From: Selaginella tamariscina
Taxonomy: Eukaryota; Streptophyta; Lycopodiopsida; Selaginellales; Selaginellaceae
Direction of reading: 5' to 3'
NCBI GenBank assembly: GCA_003024785.1
Contig: PUQB01000012.1
Span: forward strand, 738,019-802,018
DNA: 64,000 bases
In this document: positions 1-12,730 of the stretch, in pieces
Position numbering within the stretch: position 1 is the stretch's first letter
Layout of the letters: each line of letters begins with the position of its first letter
Notes under the pieces: generated by a model
The model's database searches: none
Seen by the model: the letters and a program-made list of their open reading frames with translations, nothing else
Told to the model about the DNA's origin: nothing
Made by a program: the position numbers and the translations under genes

Positions 1-1892
1 ATAAGCGAGTTTGTACATCTCCTACACGCCTGTGGCGACTCAAAATGTCCATCACTCGCCAAATGCATCCATTCCGCAGTCGAGAAATCCCACAAAGAAG
101 ATCTACTCTTGCAAAACCATGTAATCAACATGTACCTCAAGTCCGGTTGCTTATCTCTGGCGAGTACCACCTTTGAGAAACTGCAGGTAAGGAATGTATT
201 CTCCTGGACTCTGATGATTACTGCATATGCCCAGAAAGGGCATACCACAGTAGCAATTAAACTGTTCCAGAGAATGCAACACGAAGGTAGCAAGCCGAAC
301 CATGTCACATTTGCTGCAATCTTGAGTGCACTGAACAACCCATCACATCTTAGGCTCGGTAGGCAGCTGCAAACACACGCAAGGGAGACATGTCTGGAGT
401 CGGACATTGTATTGAAGAACACGATCGTATGCATGTACGGGAGGTGCGGAAGTCTCGAAGAGGCACGTAGAGAGTTTGAGAGAACCGCCGAAACAAGCAT
501 AGCTTCATGGAATGGACTCATCACAGTGTATACCCAATGGAACCGGTTACAGGATGCTACAGAGACTTACACAAGAATGTTACTCGAAGGTCTGCAACCC
601 GACAGAGTTACGTTTGTTACTGTCTTGGTGCATCGAAATCTCTAGCTACAGCTCGTCTTATACACTCTCACTCTTCAGAGGCAGGTTTCGACGACGATAT
701 CTTCGTGGGGAATGCCGTGATAAGTGTATACGCGAAGCTGGCAAGCTTTGAAGATGTTATGAGTAAGTTTCGATCCATGAAGAACCGCGACGTTGTGTCA
801 TGGACGGCCACAATAGGAGCGTGTCCGGAGAACGCAGTAAGGCTGTTCCGTGAAATGCAGCACTCCGGTGTGAAGCCGAATGATGTAACGTTTATCAACG
901 TCTTGTCTTCGTGTAGGAGTCTACAGGTGGGAAACATGGTGCATTACTGTGCTGCAGAGACGGGCTTGTCGAAGTCGTCCGTGGTCGTGGGGAGCGGTCT
1001 TATTGCGATGTATGCAAGGTGTGCGAGTCTTGAAGATGCTTTACATGTGTTTAGAGATATGGAGACGAAGAACTCGTACTCGTGGACTAGTATGATATCT
1101 GCATATGGTGTTCGAGGAGAAACAGGTTGCGGATTCCGTGCTTACCGTGCGATGCAGCTGGAAGGCGTGCGTCCTGACAAAGTCACATTCGTTACAGTTC
1201 TTGACATATGTTCGAGTAAGACGGCATTGGTACACGGTAAGTTGATACACAGAAACATTGTGGAGTCCGGTGAAAGGATTACAGGAACTCTGGCAAGCTC
1301 TCTGTTGAGTATGTACGGGAGGTGTGGTAGTGTTACGGATGCAAAGAGGGTCTTTCGCAACGGATTATCAGGTACGCTGAGAGTGAACCATACATCGGTA
1401 TGGAATGCCTTGGTCTCTGCATATGCCCAAGGTGGGCATGCGAGAGAAGCCTTGGAAAGCTTTCTTCAGATGGTGAACCGCGGTGTTGTACCGGATGCAC
1501 TGACGTTCACCAGCGTGTTAGCGGCTTGCAGTTACGTTGGCTCTGTCGAGGACTGTCATGGTTACTTCTTTAGTATGGTTGGTGACTATGGTATAACACC
1601 ATGTGTGGAGCATTACGGCTGCCTTGTTGACGTCTTGTGCAAGTCAGGCAAGCTTGGTATGGCTGAGGATGTGATGGAACAGGTGCCTGCGGCGTCCGGG
1701 AGTAAGGTTTCGTGGTTGACGCTCTTGAGTGCGTGCAAGATACATAAGGATGTTATGAGAGCGCAGCGTGCTGCTCAAAGGATTGTTAAACTTGAGGGCT
1801 CGTGTTCTGCTGTTTACGCTTTGTTAGCTGGAGCTTGTTCAGATGGTGAGATGTCATCGCATGATATACAGGTATATACAGAAGCAGTTTAG
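1..1892 (+). CDS. PPR protein, 5' end outside window, one apparent frameshift
   Basis: The reading frame is open from base 1, so the start lies upstream. The protein is a run of 31-36-residue PPR motifs (MYGRCGSLEEA, SWTLMITAYAQKG, GVKPNDVTF, GVRPDKVTFVTVL) ending in a degenerate E-like tail and a TAG at 1890. No DYW domain is seen. PPR proteins bind organellar RNA and act in editing, splicing or stability; the P-L-S spacing here fits the plant PLS class. The frame changes near 629, where TVL should run into GASKSLA; one extra G in the GG run would restore it. The segment around 820 also looks one part-motif short. No intron is visible. Seen: motifs and frame break. Inferred: organellar targeting, which cannot be tested without the N-terminus. 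Confidence 0.85.
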
Positions 1893-1899
1893 TGTTTCG

Positions 1900-2001
1900 C
1901 AAATGTGTGTGTGTGAGTGAGAGAGAGAGATTGTATATCTATGAGAAGATATGCAGTCTATCACTATCTATAGAATCTCTCTCTCTCTCACTTTCTCTTT
2001 C

Positions 2002-2050
<49 letters not shown>

Positions 2051-2538
2051 CACTATCTCTCTCTCTCTTTCGCACTATTCTCTCACTCTCTCGTTCTCTC
2101 TCACTTTTTCTCTCTCTCTCACTCTCGTTCTCTCTCTCTCTCACTCTCTCATTCACTTTCACTCTTTCTCTATATCTCACTCACTCACTTTCACTCTCTC
2201 TTTCTCTCTCACACACGCACACACTCTTTCTCTTTCTCACACACAGACACTCTCTTTATGAACGCATTCAACCTTCTGGAAGTGGAGTGACACAGTTCTT
2301 GCTATCTCTCTCTTTCTCTCTCTCTCTCGCTCTTTCTCTTTCTCACTCTCTCTCTCTCTCACTCACTCCTCTCTCTTTCTCTTTCTCACTCACTCCTCTC
2401 TTTTTCTCACTCTCTCACTCACTCACTCTCACACATACACACACACACACACACTCTTTCTCTCTCTCACACACACATAGACCCTCTCTTTATAAATGCA
2501 TTCAACCTTCTGGAAGTGGAGTGACACAGTTCTTGCTA
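1900..2538. repeat. CT/GT microsatellite block with an internal direct repeat
   Basis: Directly after the PPR stop there are about 600 bases of (CT)n, (CA)n and (GA)n. Long apparent reading frames of Ser-Leu or Arg-Glu here are artefacts of the repeat. A unique segment of about 53 bases occurs twice, at 2252-2304 and 2485-2538, differing at only a few positions. The block therefore grew by duplication of a unit holding both microsatellite and unique sequence. Confidence 0.9.
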
Positions 2539-3763
2539 ACACCTACTTCATTAATGAGGAAAACTACCTTGTAACACAAACAGACTCGATAATACACAAA
2601 ATCTATAATAATCATTAATATTTAATAAATTTACTGAAGCTAAAACTATTACATCGACAAGGTCGGTGTTGCTTGTCCATCTCAACGTAGACATGCAACT
2701 AACAAATATTTTATACATCGATATATGTCCTCCCACTTAGATCCAGTAAAATGTCACAAGAAGCAAGGAATATTCCCCAGCATCTGTCTCACGTAGACCG
2801 CCTTCACGGGCAATGCATGCCTGCATAAGTCCGGGCCACAATCTTTAAGTGAATCTTAATTACTTTACAATAATTAAGTATTAATGGTACATTCACAATA
2901 ATTAAATTAATCATACAAAATATATTTGTCGTGTATATAGCTTTTGAGTACATTTACAATAATTAAGTTAATCTTAATTGGTAAAACATATAAGTATATT
3001 TGTCGTGTATATACAACTTTGAGTGCATTGGACCACTGCAGACAGCATCAACTTTGTCGCTATAGCTAAACTCCGCACACATACATGTACTTAATTAAAT
3101 ATATATAATAAAACATCTGATTTCGTATGAATCAAGTAATTCTTTTCGTGATATACATATATAAGCTATTACATTATTGGATGTTAGATAGAGTTGTTGA
3201 AATATATATATATATATATATTTATATACACATTGGGACATTCTCCATAATGGTGACGATTACATGACACAGTCGTTGTTAGTGTGTCGCTAGTGTTGAA
3301 ATACATATATAATAAATTAAATGTTTAATGCAATTATATTTAATATAATTTCTTTAATTATCTAATAGTCATACATCAGAAAAAAAACATTAACGGTTGA
3401 AAACATGACCTGTCAAGTCTTCACTACCATCGTTCGCATGTCGCCAGTGTGGTCGATGCTCTCTCGTTATCATGTGTTCTTCTTAGGTAAGACTTGTAGC
3501 TTATGAACAGTTTATAGTCGATTTTTATTTTAATTTTTTATTTTATATTTTTTTAATTAAAGTAATCCACTTTTTCTGGTTGACAAATCTGCACCACGCT
3601 CAAAGACAGACAAGCTACATACATATAAGCTCGCTCCCTTACAGGAATTGCAAGGTTAAAAAATACATACATGATGTTTTGAATTTGAATTTGAATTTGA
3701 ATTTGAATTTGAATTTGAATTTTTTCAAATCATATGTCTTCGTGAGTTTCAGTATACTCAAAA
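2539..3763. other. AT-rich intergenic spacer
   Basis: No coding region is supported. An imperfect duplication of roughly 70 bases is present (about 2887-2960 and 2950-3030, sharing ttgtcgtgtatata). There is also an (AT)n run at 3204-3222 and six or so copies of GAATTT at 3678-3720. The GAATTT array lies about 45 bases upstream of the next start codon and so falls in the probable 5' leader of the alpha-galactosidase gene. Confidence 0.7.
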
Positions 3764-6009
3764 ATGAAGATTTTCGCCCTTCTTGTTGTTATCGTACTCT
3801 TATTTGCATGTCCTGTTCACTCTGCAAATTACACAGCTTCTCTAAGAAAACGAAGGAACCGGCACAAGAAACTGGGTAATGGACTCGGTGGAACACCTCC
3901 AATGGGGTATGTAATGCAGCACGCGTGCGTGTGTGTATGTGTATATGTATATGTGTATGCAGATGGAATAGCTGGAACCATTTCGGATGCTCCATAAACG
4001 AAGATCTCATCCGACAAACAGGTACACGAAATCTCAATCGATTTCGATAATAAGTCTGGTGAACAACTTTGCCTGTAGTAAATAATAATATATATTACTT
4101 GAACAGCCGATGCATTGGTCTCGACTGGATTGTCTAAGCTGGGATACGTGTACGTGAACTTAGACGACTGTTGGGCAGAGTCTTCACGAGATAGTCAGGT
4201 GCGTTAAACTCTTGGTTAAGACGATAATTACTCACTAATCACATGGAATATACCAACTGCCATGGTAACTTGTCGGTGCCGGAGTAAGAAACATGTTTTT
4301 TTACATGCAGGGGAACCTGAGAGGCAAGAGTTCAGCATTTCCTTCAGGAATCCAGGGCCTGGCAGATTATGTCCACAACAAGGGACTCAAGCTTGGATAT
4401 ACTCTGATTCTGGGTAAGTATATTCTTCTGCTGACCTGTCACTTTGAACGCTCTCTATGCAGCTATCAAACTTGTAGCAAGCTACAGCCGGGCTCCCTGG
4501 GTAGAGAATATCAAGATGCAGCCACTTTTGCTAGCTGGGTAATAAATAAATAATTCTTTTAAATTAATTTTCGTATTTTCATACTCACCCTTTAATTTTA
4601 TATAATTTGCTAATTTGACTCAAGGCTAATTTAGTAATTATATAAAAGTAAAGGGTCAATTTGATAATTATATAAAATTAGAGGGTTAATTTGATAATTT
4701 CCTTAAGTAAACTACATGATAGGGCGTTGATTATCTCAAATATGACAACTGTGAAAACGATGGATCAAGCCCTAAAGTTCGGTGAGGATCAATTACATTT
4801 TAACATAAATTAATTAACTTTAATTTAAATTCTTTTTCAGCTACCCAGTCATGCAAGACGCGTTGTCCAAGTCAGGTCGAACTATATTCTTCTCCCTATG
4901 TGAATGGTAAAATGGTCACCCTTTTTCTTTTTTCTTATTTTTATATTTCTATATTATATATTATTATTTATTTATTCAGGGGCCAGGAGAACCCGGCTAC
5001 ATGGGCTGCCGGCGTTGGAAACAGCTGGAGAACAACTGGGGATATCAGCGACGACTGGAGCACGTACGTCTTTCAAAGATTTAATTGATTTCTTATTTAT
5101 TTATTTATTTATTTAATCTAATTATTATATATTTGTAGCATGTTATCTCGTGCGGATGAAAATAATCAATGGGCAGGCTACGCTGGACCTGGTGGATGGA
5201 ACGGTACGTGTAATCTTACTCACACATACACACGCACACGCACACACACGTATGTAGATCCGGACATGTTGGAGGTTGGAAATGGAGGGATGAGTGTAGA
5301 AGAGTACAAGACACATTTTAGCTTGTGGGCCTTAATGAAGGTAAGTAAGCTGTATACTTCATTTCCACGTCTGACTCACACACCACTCGTTGTACGATAC
5401 ACCTACCACAGTCCCCACTCTTGATTGGTTGTGACGTCAGGAACGTAGGAAGTGATTACCTTAACATTCTCTCAAACTGGGAGGTTATCAACGTTAACCA
5501 AGGTGTGTGTGCCTGCACGCGTGTGTGTGTGTGTGTGCGAGAGAGTGTATTCCACCGTGCTTTACAGATTCATTGGGTGTGCAAGGAAAGAAAGTCAGTT
5601 CGTCCTCAGGTTTGGAGGTAATGGTGTACAAGAATACATATACGCACACACGCAGAACGTGTGCGTGTACACATAAAACTTATATATGTGCGTGTAGGTA
5701 TGGGCTGGGCCTCTATCAGGAGGTAGAGTGGTAGTTTTGATGGTCAACAGGAGTTTCATGACGTGGAGTATAACAGCCAACTGGGATCAGATCGGTCTGA
5801 AGTCCGGTACTAAAGCCACAGGACGAGACATTTGGCAGGTATGTTTTCTAATTAATATATGTGAAAAATATTAATATTTATTTTTAATTTTTTAAATGAT
5901 TTTTATATGTTTATAGCACAAGGACTTGGGAGTCACATACACAGGAAGCATTCAAGCATCAGTTCCTTCTCACGGCTGCAAAATGTTTATATTAACTCCG
6001 ACTTCTTAA
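3764..6009 (+). CDS. Alpha-galactosidase, GH27 (tandem copy 1; one apparent frameshift)
   Basis: Hydrolyses terminal alpha-1,6-galactose from raffinose-family sugars and galactomannans, in wall or vacuole. Fourteen exons: 3764-3906, 3963-4021, 4107-4198, 4311-4413, 4463-4538, 4723-4781, 4841-4906, 4980-5063, 5139-5203, 5258-5340, 5412-5502, 5568-5617, 5698-5838, 5917-6009. All introns are GT-AG and most hold microsatellites. The signal peptide is [20 protein letters not shown]. Family blocks follow in order: [26 protein letters not shown] (nucleophile Asp), [18 protein letters not shown] and LLIGCDVR (acid/base Asp). Exon 4 is 103 nt against 104 in copy 2. One G is missing at LKLG|IYSD, which throws the frame until the exon end, while the intron phases still match. 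Otherwise the length is normal for the family. Confidence 0.9.
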
Positions 6010-6321
6010 ACAAGGAGACGAGGAATAACACACACACAGATAAGTTTTTTTCTACACATTGAGAAAATAAATTAATTTCTGGAAAGTATTTAAAATAATA
6101 ATAATAATAATAATTACTAGTTTTCTTTACGTTGTCATTCAGCATTCCGATGCTGACAGGATCATGGCACCTATAGCATGTGGGAGTAAAACTTTTACTA
6201 AGTAATAATGGCAAAAATAATTAAAATTTATACAGAAAAAAAAACCACTGTTCCACTAGTGAAAGGCACTCGTCTTTCTTATCACTTGAGGTGTATGTAA
6301 AAGGAACAGTGCATATACTAT
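6010..6321. other. Spacer between the two alpha-galactosidase genes
   Basis: This 312-base AT-rich spacer holds the 3' end of copy 1 and the promoter of copy 2. An (AAT)n run lies at about 6092-6112. No other feature is seen. Confidence 0.6.
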
Positions 6322-7701
6322 ATGACCATGAGGATGTGTTTCATGTTGTCTGTGTTGGCGGTCTCAATTCTTTCAATATCTCATATAAATGCATTCAATT
6401 TGAATCACACATTCTCATACAAACTTCATAAGGTTCATAGAAATGCATTTCACCAAAGAAAGGATTCAAATCGTGTTGGTAGCAGTCCTCCAATGGGGTA
6501 AGCGTGTACAATTCTCATACGTATATACAGATTCTACTGCCCCGTACATACAGATGGAACAGTTGGAACCACTTTGCCTGGGATCAATGAGCAGCTCATC
6601 AGACAGACAGGTGGGTGAGATTATTATATTCTCGTCTATACGAGAATATACCTCTGCTTCTTGCAGCTGATGCAATGGTCTCATCTGGACTCAGTAGGCT
6701 GGGATACAAATATATCAATCTGGACGACTGCTGGGCCGAGTCATACCGCGATTGGCAAGTGAGTTGTGTGTGTGCAAGGTGTCAGTGTCTAGAAGGTCAA
6801 TAATACTGACACATTTATATAATTATTTGATTAGGGCAACTTGCAACCCAAAAGGTCTACGTTTCCGTCTGGCATTAAGGCACTGGCAGATTACGTGCAC
6901 AGTAAAGGGCTCAAGCTTGGGATTTACTCGGATGCAGGGTAAAATTCTGACTTTTACTATTTTTACCATTTAAATTTTTATATATACATTTATTTGTGTA
7001 CAGCTATCAGACCTGCAGTAAGCAGCAGCCAGGTTCACTTGGAAGAGAGTACCAAGACGCTGCCACGTTTGCAAGATGGGTATGTATGTATACATACGCA
7101 CACATACATACGTAAAAAAACTCAATCTTAATGTAATAACATTGGACAATGTTAAAGAATTCTAGTAATATTTAATAACATATCATTGCAGTTTATAATC
7201 AATTTATTGTACAGGGTGTTGATTATCTGAAGTATGACAACTGTGGAAACAACGGAGTTAGTCCAAGAACACGGTAAACACCTGTGTGTGTGTGTGTGTC
7301 TGTGTGTGTTTTCTTATTGTTACTATGAAACAGATATCCAGCCATGCACGATGCACTGGTGAAGTCAGGTCGTTCTATTTTCTTCTCAATATGCGAGTGG
7401 TAAGTTGATTTATTTTACACACACACGCACGCACATGTGTATATGTCTGTGTGTGTCTTTATAGTCTATATAAGTATGTAATACTTTGTCCAGGGGTCAA
7501 GATAATCCTGCTACATGGGCCACAAATGTTGGAAATAGTTGGAGAACTACTGGTGACATATCTGATAATTGGGACTCGTACGTGTGTATGTGTCTATATG
7601 TGTGTGTGTATGCATTATATCTATGTTTTATATGTTTATATACATATACACACGTATGAAGTATGAACTACAAGTAAAAGTTGCCGGAAAGGATTCGTGA
7701 G

Positions 7702-7744
<43 letters not shown>

Positions 7745-8647
7745 GTGCGTTTTGGTTATGCAGAATGATTTCCCGTGCTGATCAGAACAATCAATGGGCA
7801 TCTTATGCTGGGCCAGGACACTGGAATGGTAATAAATACATCTTTCTTTTACACACGCACGCATGCACGTGTGTGTGTTGTGGTGTGTGTGTGTGTTTAT
7901 TATAAATACTTTTGTTTTAGATCCGGATATGTTAGAGGTTGGAAATGGTGGAATGTCTTATGAAGAGTATCGCACACATTTTAGCTTGTGGGGTCTTATG
8001 AAGGTACACAGTCCATAATACATGTGTGTGCGTATGCTCATGAACACACATATACGCCAGGCACCTTTGCTTATTGGCTGTGATATACGAAATTTGAGGA
8101 GTGACTACCTTGGAATACTCTCCAACTGGGAAGTTATCAATGTAAATCAAGGTATTAACTTACACGTACATGCACACACACACACACGCACACGTACACA
8201 CCATCTTCTCTGTGGCAGACTCTTTGGGAGTTCAGGCTAGGAAAGTGCGAACTCAAGGTTCAACTGAGGTGATATATTCGTTTTATTATTAGTTAATATA
8301 TATATTAATTATTATTATTATTATTTGTATTATAGGTTTGGGCAGGACCTCTTACTGGTGGTAGAGTGGTGGTCTTGTTAGTGAATAGAAGTTTTATGGG
8401 ATGGAGTGTAACTGCTAACTGGCAAGACATCGGTTTGAAACCATATCAACGTGCTACCGCAAGAGATCTATGGCAGGTAACACCCACACGTGTCCGTATG
8501 TGTGTACATGTATAAGTATATGTATACATGTATATACCGTATGTATTTTATATGTAGCACAAGAACCTCAGATTCACGTTTACGGGCAGTATTCGCGCAT
8601 ATGTTCCATCACATGGTTGCCAGATGTTCATCCTCAGACCAATCTAA
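6322..8647 (+). CDS. Alpha-galactosidase, GH27 (tandem copy 2; one apparent frameshift)
   Basis: Tandem paralogue of the preceding gene. Exons: 6322-6497, 6554-6610, 6667-6758, 6835-6938, 7004-7079, 7215-7273, 7334-7399, 7494-7577, 7764-7828, 7921-8003, 8061-8151, 8219-8268, 8336-8476, 8558-8647. I chose the ATG at 6322 because it opens a signal peptide ([18 protein letters not shown]) in frame with SSPPMG; the ATG at 6443 is in another frame. Exons 3 and 5-13 have exactly the same lengths as in copy 1. Both catalytic Asp blocks are present ([15 protein letters not shown]). Exon 2 is 57 nt against 59: two bases are missing at HFAC.INE, giving an in-frame TGA, although the phase at both exon ends is right. 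The paralogues diverge most in the N-terminal pro-region. Confidence 0.9.
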
Positions 8648-8698
8648 AGAGACAGGCCGTTATATGTATCATCATATGGAAAATAATATACGTTTTCA

Positions 8699-8739
<41 letters not shown>

Positions 8740-9686
8740 CACTGAGTATATCTCCTGAATAATTCTAAACCCTAAATTTGGTTTATTGAACAATAAAAAC
8801 CTTAATAACTCTAAATTTAAATCTAATTTAAGAGAGATTAGGTTGTTTACAGCTGTAGATCACACTCACTTAATATTTAAGATTCTTAAAATATGCTTAG
8901 TATATTCTTATACCCTCATTAATGAACGGAATGTATAAACATTCGCGCGTCCTCTATTCTTTAAGGAGAGATCCGCGACCACACTTTTGATATTTAAAAC
9001 CTAAAGCACGTTTGTCGCCACGTGTCTACATGAAATATCCCACAGCCCACGTGTCTTTCTAGCTGGAGCTCCCCTGTTTAGGGCTTTTGTGCGATGCATA
9101 GCGCATCCCTAATAGTACTTCCGCACTTCTCTTGACACGTAGCGAGATACTCGCACAAGCAGCCAAGATATATGCGGTGTCAGTATTCAAATGTCTCCTA
9201 CACAAGAGTTCATCCCTCGCTTAAGTAGTTTTCTCCGTCCGAGTGCAGTTGCCGGGGACGGATCGATCAGGTAAATCTGCGTGGTGGGTTGTGTGTTCTT
9301 GGTGTGTATGTGTGTGCCGTGTAGAGATCAAACTTTGCATGTAATATATATAATATATATATTATGGTTGCAGGAGAAAGAACATTAAACAGTATACAAA
9401 CTCGATACATGATACGGACATACATACGATTCACATCAATGTATTTATTGGATCGTGGATATTCCCCTGTTAAAACTGGGATATACTGCTAATTATATAT
9501 TATCTTAATAATAGTAATAACTTCATTCTTGGGAGCAAGGAAGTAGTAAGACTTGACAGTTACCAGTCGTACTAAGAATTAACTCACCTCTTTCACCACA
9601 TTTAACGCAGTCTATTGATTCTTTTATAGCTTTTATTTAAATTTTTTTTTTTTGATTAATTTTTTTTAAACTATTCTCTTTTTGTA
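8648..9686. other. Intergenic spacer and probable 5' leader of the KCS gene
   Basis: A (CT)n(AT)n microsatellite lies at 8702-8740. From about 9180 to 9270 the composition becomes balanced and ends in cggatcgatcag followed by GTAAAT. This looks like a noncoding 5' exon and splice donor for the downstream gene. A perfect AT palindrome lies near 9340-9365. No coding frame is supported. Confidence 0.45.
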
Positions 9687-11349
9687 ATGGAAGTAGAACA
9701 AGCTCAGTCTGTGAAGCTCAAGTATGTAATTGTTGGATATATACGTGTGCTGCTTCTGTAGCGATTCAATTGTTGGTAGCATCCACTGTTACCGTGGTTG
9801 CATTTGAATTGTTTCGTATTAACCATGATGGTATCCTCCGGTTATGGAAGAATTTGCATTTTAACCTTGTAGCTGCTGTTATATGCTGTGGAGGTTTATC
9901 ATTCGTTGCAACTTTGTATTTCATTCGAGGTCCAGGAATGTTATCTCGTTGATTTCGTGTGGATCGCCCCGGAGACGATAGGTTATGCACAGGTACGTAC
10001 TTGTTTTTGTGTTTTAATAAGAGAGATATGATTGTAAGTCTGTCTTCCTTGCTCACCAGAGATTGTTTTCATGAGTCAATCGGAAACCCAGGAGTATTCA
10101 ACAAGGAGTCTCTCGAGTTTCAGAAGAAGATACTCAACACGTCTGGTATAGGAGAGATCATCATACGTGCCCCGGTCCTTGACGAGCGACCGGTCAAGCA
10201 AACCATGTCGGAGCCCGATACGAGACCGAGACGGGTCATGTTTGGAGCACTGGACGAGCTCTTTCGGAAGACAGGTGTGAGTCCGAGAGAGATGGAATCT
10301 TGGTGGTCAACTGTAGTCTGTTCAACCCGACACCTTCGTTAGCGTCCATGATAATCAACACAAGTATAAGATGCGAGGGAATATCCTTAGCTATAGTCTA
10401 GCTGGGATGGGTTGTAGTGCAGGGATAATCTCCATAGACCTTGCTAAAGATCTCCTGCAAGTACATCCAAACTCATATGCAGTTGTCGTGAGTACTGAGA
10501 ACCTGACGGTCAACTGGTTCCTGGGGAACAACCGGTCAATGCTGGTCACCAACTGTCTGTTTCGCATGGGAGGTGCTGCTGTGCTCTTGTCAATAAAAGA
10601 TTTGCATTCAAGCGTGCTAAATACGTGCTTCTCCACACTGTTCGCACCCACAAAGGTCCGATGATAAGTCCTTCAGGATTTGTACGCACGCCCCTCACAC
10701 ACACACACACGCTAATGGTATTAAGCAGGTGCGTATACCAGCATGAGGATGAAAACGGGGTTGTGGGAGTTTCTCTGTCGCGTGAGCTCATGGAGTTGCT
10801 GGAGAGGCTCTGAAGACAAATATCACAACTAGGTCCCTTGGTTTTGCCTGTCTCTGAGCAACTCATGTTCATCTTAACACTTCTTGTCCGTAAACTGCTT
10901 AAGACCAAGGTACTGTTTGTATGCTCTCTTCTCTCTCTCTCTCTCTCTCTCTCTCGTGTACGTGTAGAGAGAGAAGAGATTGATGAAGAAATGTTAAATA
11001 GAGGTGATTTTATAGGTGAGGCCGTATTTCCAGACTTTAAGAAGCATTTGAGCATTTTTGCATACATGCCGGGGGAGAGGAGTTTTGGATCACATGCAGG
11101 AACATGCATTTGACGGACTGGCATATGGAGCCGTCGAGGACGACTTTGTTCAAGTGGGAAACACCTCGAGCAGCTCACTGTGGTACGAGCTTGCTTACTG
11201 TGAAGCTAAAGGCCGCATTAACAAGGGGACCGAGTGTGGCAGATCGCATTCGGTTCTGGGTTCAAGTGTAACACGCTGTATGGAGGTCTCTACGGACTCT
11301 TCCTTGTGAGACCAACGCTTGGTCCGAGTTCATTCGGAACAATACTTGA
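9687..11349 (+). CDS. 3-ketoacyl-CoA synthase (FAE1/KCS type), frame broken many times
   Basis: Condenses malonyl-CoA with long-chain acyl-CoA in the ER, the first step of very-long-chain fatty-acid elongation for cuticle wax and suberin. Probable exons: 9687-9992, 10062-10681, 10729-10909, 11016-11349. The start follows from QSVKLKY and the membrane segment [14 protein letters not shown]. Conserved blocks appear in order but in changing frames: [35 protein letters not shown] (catalytic Cys), [35 protein letters not shown] (catalytic His), [24 protein letters not shown] (catalytic Asn), [11 protein letters not shown] and AVWRSLRT. I count about 15 single-base losses, nearly all where a base run is one short. 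No conserved position inside a block is turned into a stop by substitution. As given it cannot make a full protein: either a very recent pseudogene or a poorly corrected stretch. Confidence 0.85.
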
Positions 11350-11394
11350 CTACTTCATTTGCTTCAATAATGTTCTTCTTTATCAAATAAATCA

Positions 11395-11433
<39 letters not shown>

Positions 11434-12008
11434 CACACACACACAACTCCACTTCACGTGGGATATTAGTTAGGAGCTTTGTCAACCATTTTTTGTCGTA
11501 TTAGTAGTGGGCCATATATTAGTATCAAATCACAATATGATTTTTTTAATCAAATTTTTTTGATAAAGAAATAATATTTATATTATCAATATAAAACACA
11601 CAATAGCTTTGTCAAACATTAAAATTATTAATTTATTATTAACCTTAGACGTCATTGTATAAATACAAAAAATAAGTTATTTTAAAGTTCAACAATAGCT
11701 TCAAAGAATTGAAAGTTCATCTGTCAAACGTAGAAAACCTTATGGTCTATTTATAAGTGCATGTGTGACATGTATTAGTAGTGACGTCAGCTTCACTTTA
11801 TATTTGTATAGTATAAATTTTTAATCAAACATTTGGTACAACTATTGTTAATATTAATTTTAACATTAAAAAAACTTTAATATATATAAGCACATATGGT
11901 AAATGGTGGTAAAATATTCCAATATTTAATGTAATCTCACAAGCTCATGATATGATATGAACATAGTGTGCTTAAATTTATTCTTTAGAAAAAAATAATT
12001 TGCCATAT

Positions 12009-12044
<36 letters not shown>

Positions 12045-12111
12045 CACACACACACACACACACACTAGCGTGTTGGATCTTTACGATTATACACATGAAA
12101 ATTAAATATAT
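11350..12111. other. Convergent intergenic spacer
   Basis: AT-rich sequence between the convergent KCS and gamma-subunit genes. It contains a (CT)n(CA)n run at 11399-11450 and a compound (TA)n(GA)n(CA)n microsatellite at about 12008-12065. No gene is seen. Confidence 0.6.
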
Positions 12112-12693
12112 TTATTTACATGCGTGCATAATCGAGAATATGCTTAACTGTGTGTGACTTGTGTTTAACTCCAGTAAGGAGTTCTGATCATCCAGATGCG
12201 AGCCAGTGAGCTGCAATGCAGTCTCAAAGAAGCCACTCACTGCGTGGAGGCTCCACAAGGGGAGAGCAAACTGGTTGATGATGTCCCTCAGGGTAATAAC
12301 TCCGACAACACACATCTTGTCGTCGACAAGGAAGCTCCTGTCGCTCCTGGCGTGGACAAGCTTCTCCTTGTCTGCTTGAGTGTGTCTGTGAGCTTCGACT
12401 TGACGGATCAAGCATTCTGGGAAGCGATATCCTCCCCAGGCTCAGCGTGGAAGAGCATATGGATGCCCCTATCTCCTCCTCCAGTGGTGTGTCATGCTAA
12501 TACTCCCTTCTGGTTCCTTCTGCCTCAGCCATCATGCACTTCTCCACTGTTATGTCCTGCCCATCAAATACATACATCATTACAGAAGACAGAGACAGAG
12601 ACAGAGAGAGAAGAGATTCCGATGCAGGAAAGGGTACACACATATAATACGATGGAATCATTATTCATGGCATTGCATAACATTGCGTTTGGT

Positions 12694-12730
<37 letters not shown>

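Noticed and set aside
1892..2574. Long plus- and minus-strand frames rich in Ser-Leu or Arg-Glu
   Set aside because: They are translations of (CT)n microsatellite, with no non-repeat content; same for the frames at 22610-22960 and 19351-19597.
9687..11349. Programmed or compensatory ribosomal frameshifting, or insertion RNA editing, to explain the KCS breaks
   Set aside because: About 15 breaks of one kind in one gene fits no known frameshift system. Insertional editing is known from slime-mould mitochondria, not plant nuclei. Sequence error or decay is simpler.
12112..12411. CBS frame as a stand-alone CBSX protein
   Set aside because: Upstream exons on the same strand supply three more CBS-like blocks and the FFDRVPLFSIPGI start, which fits a four-CBS gamma subunit instead.
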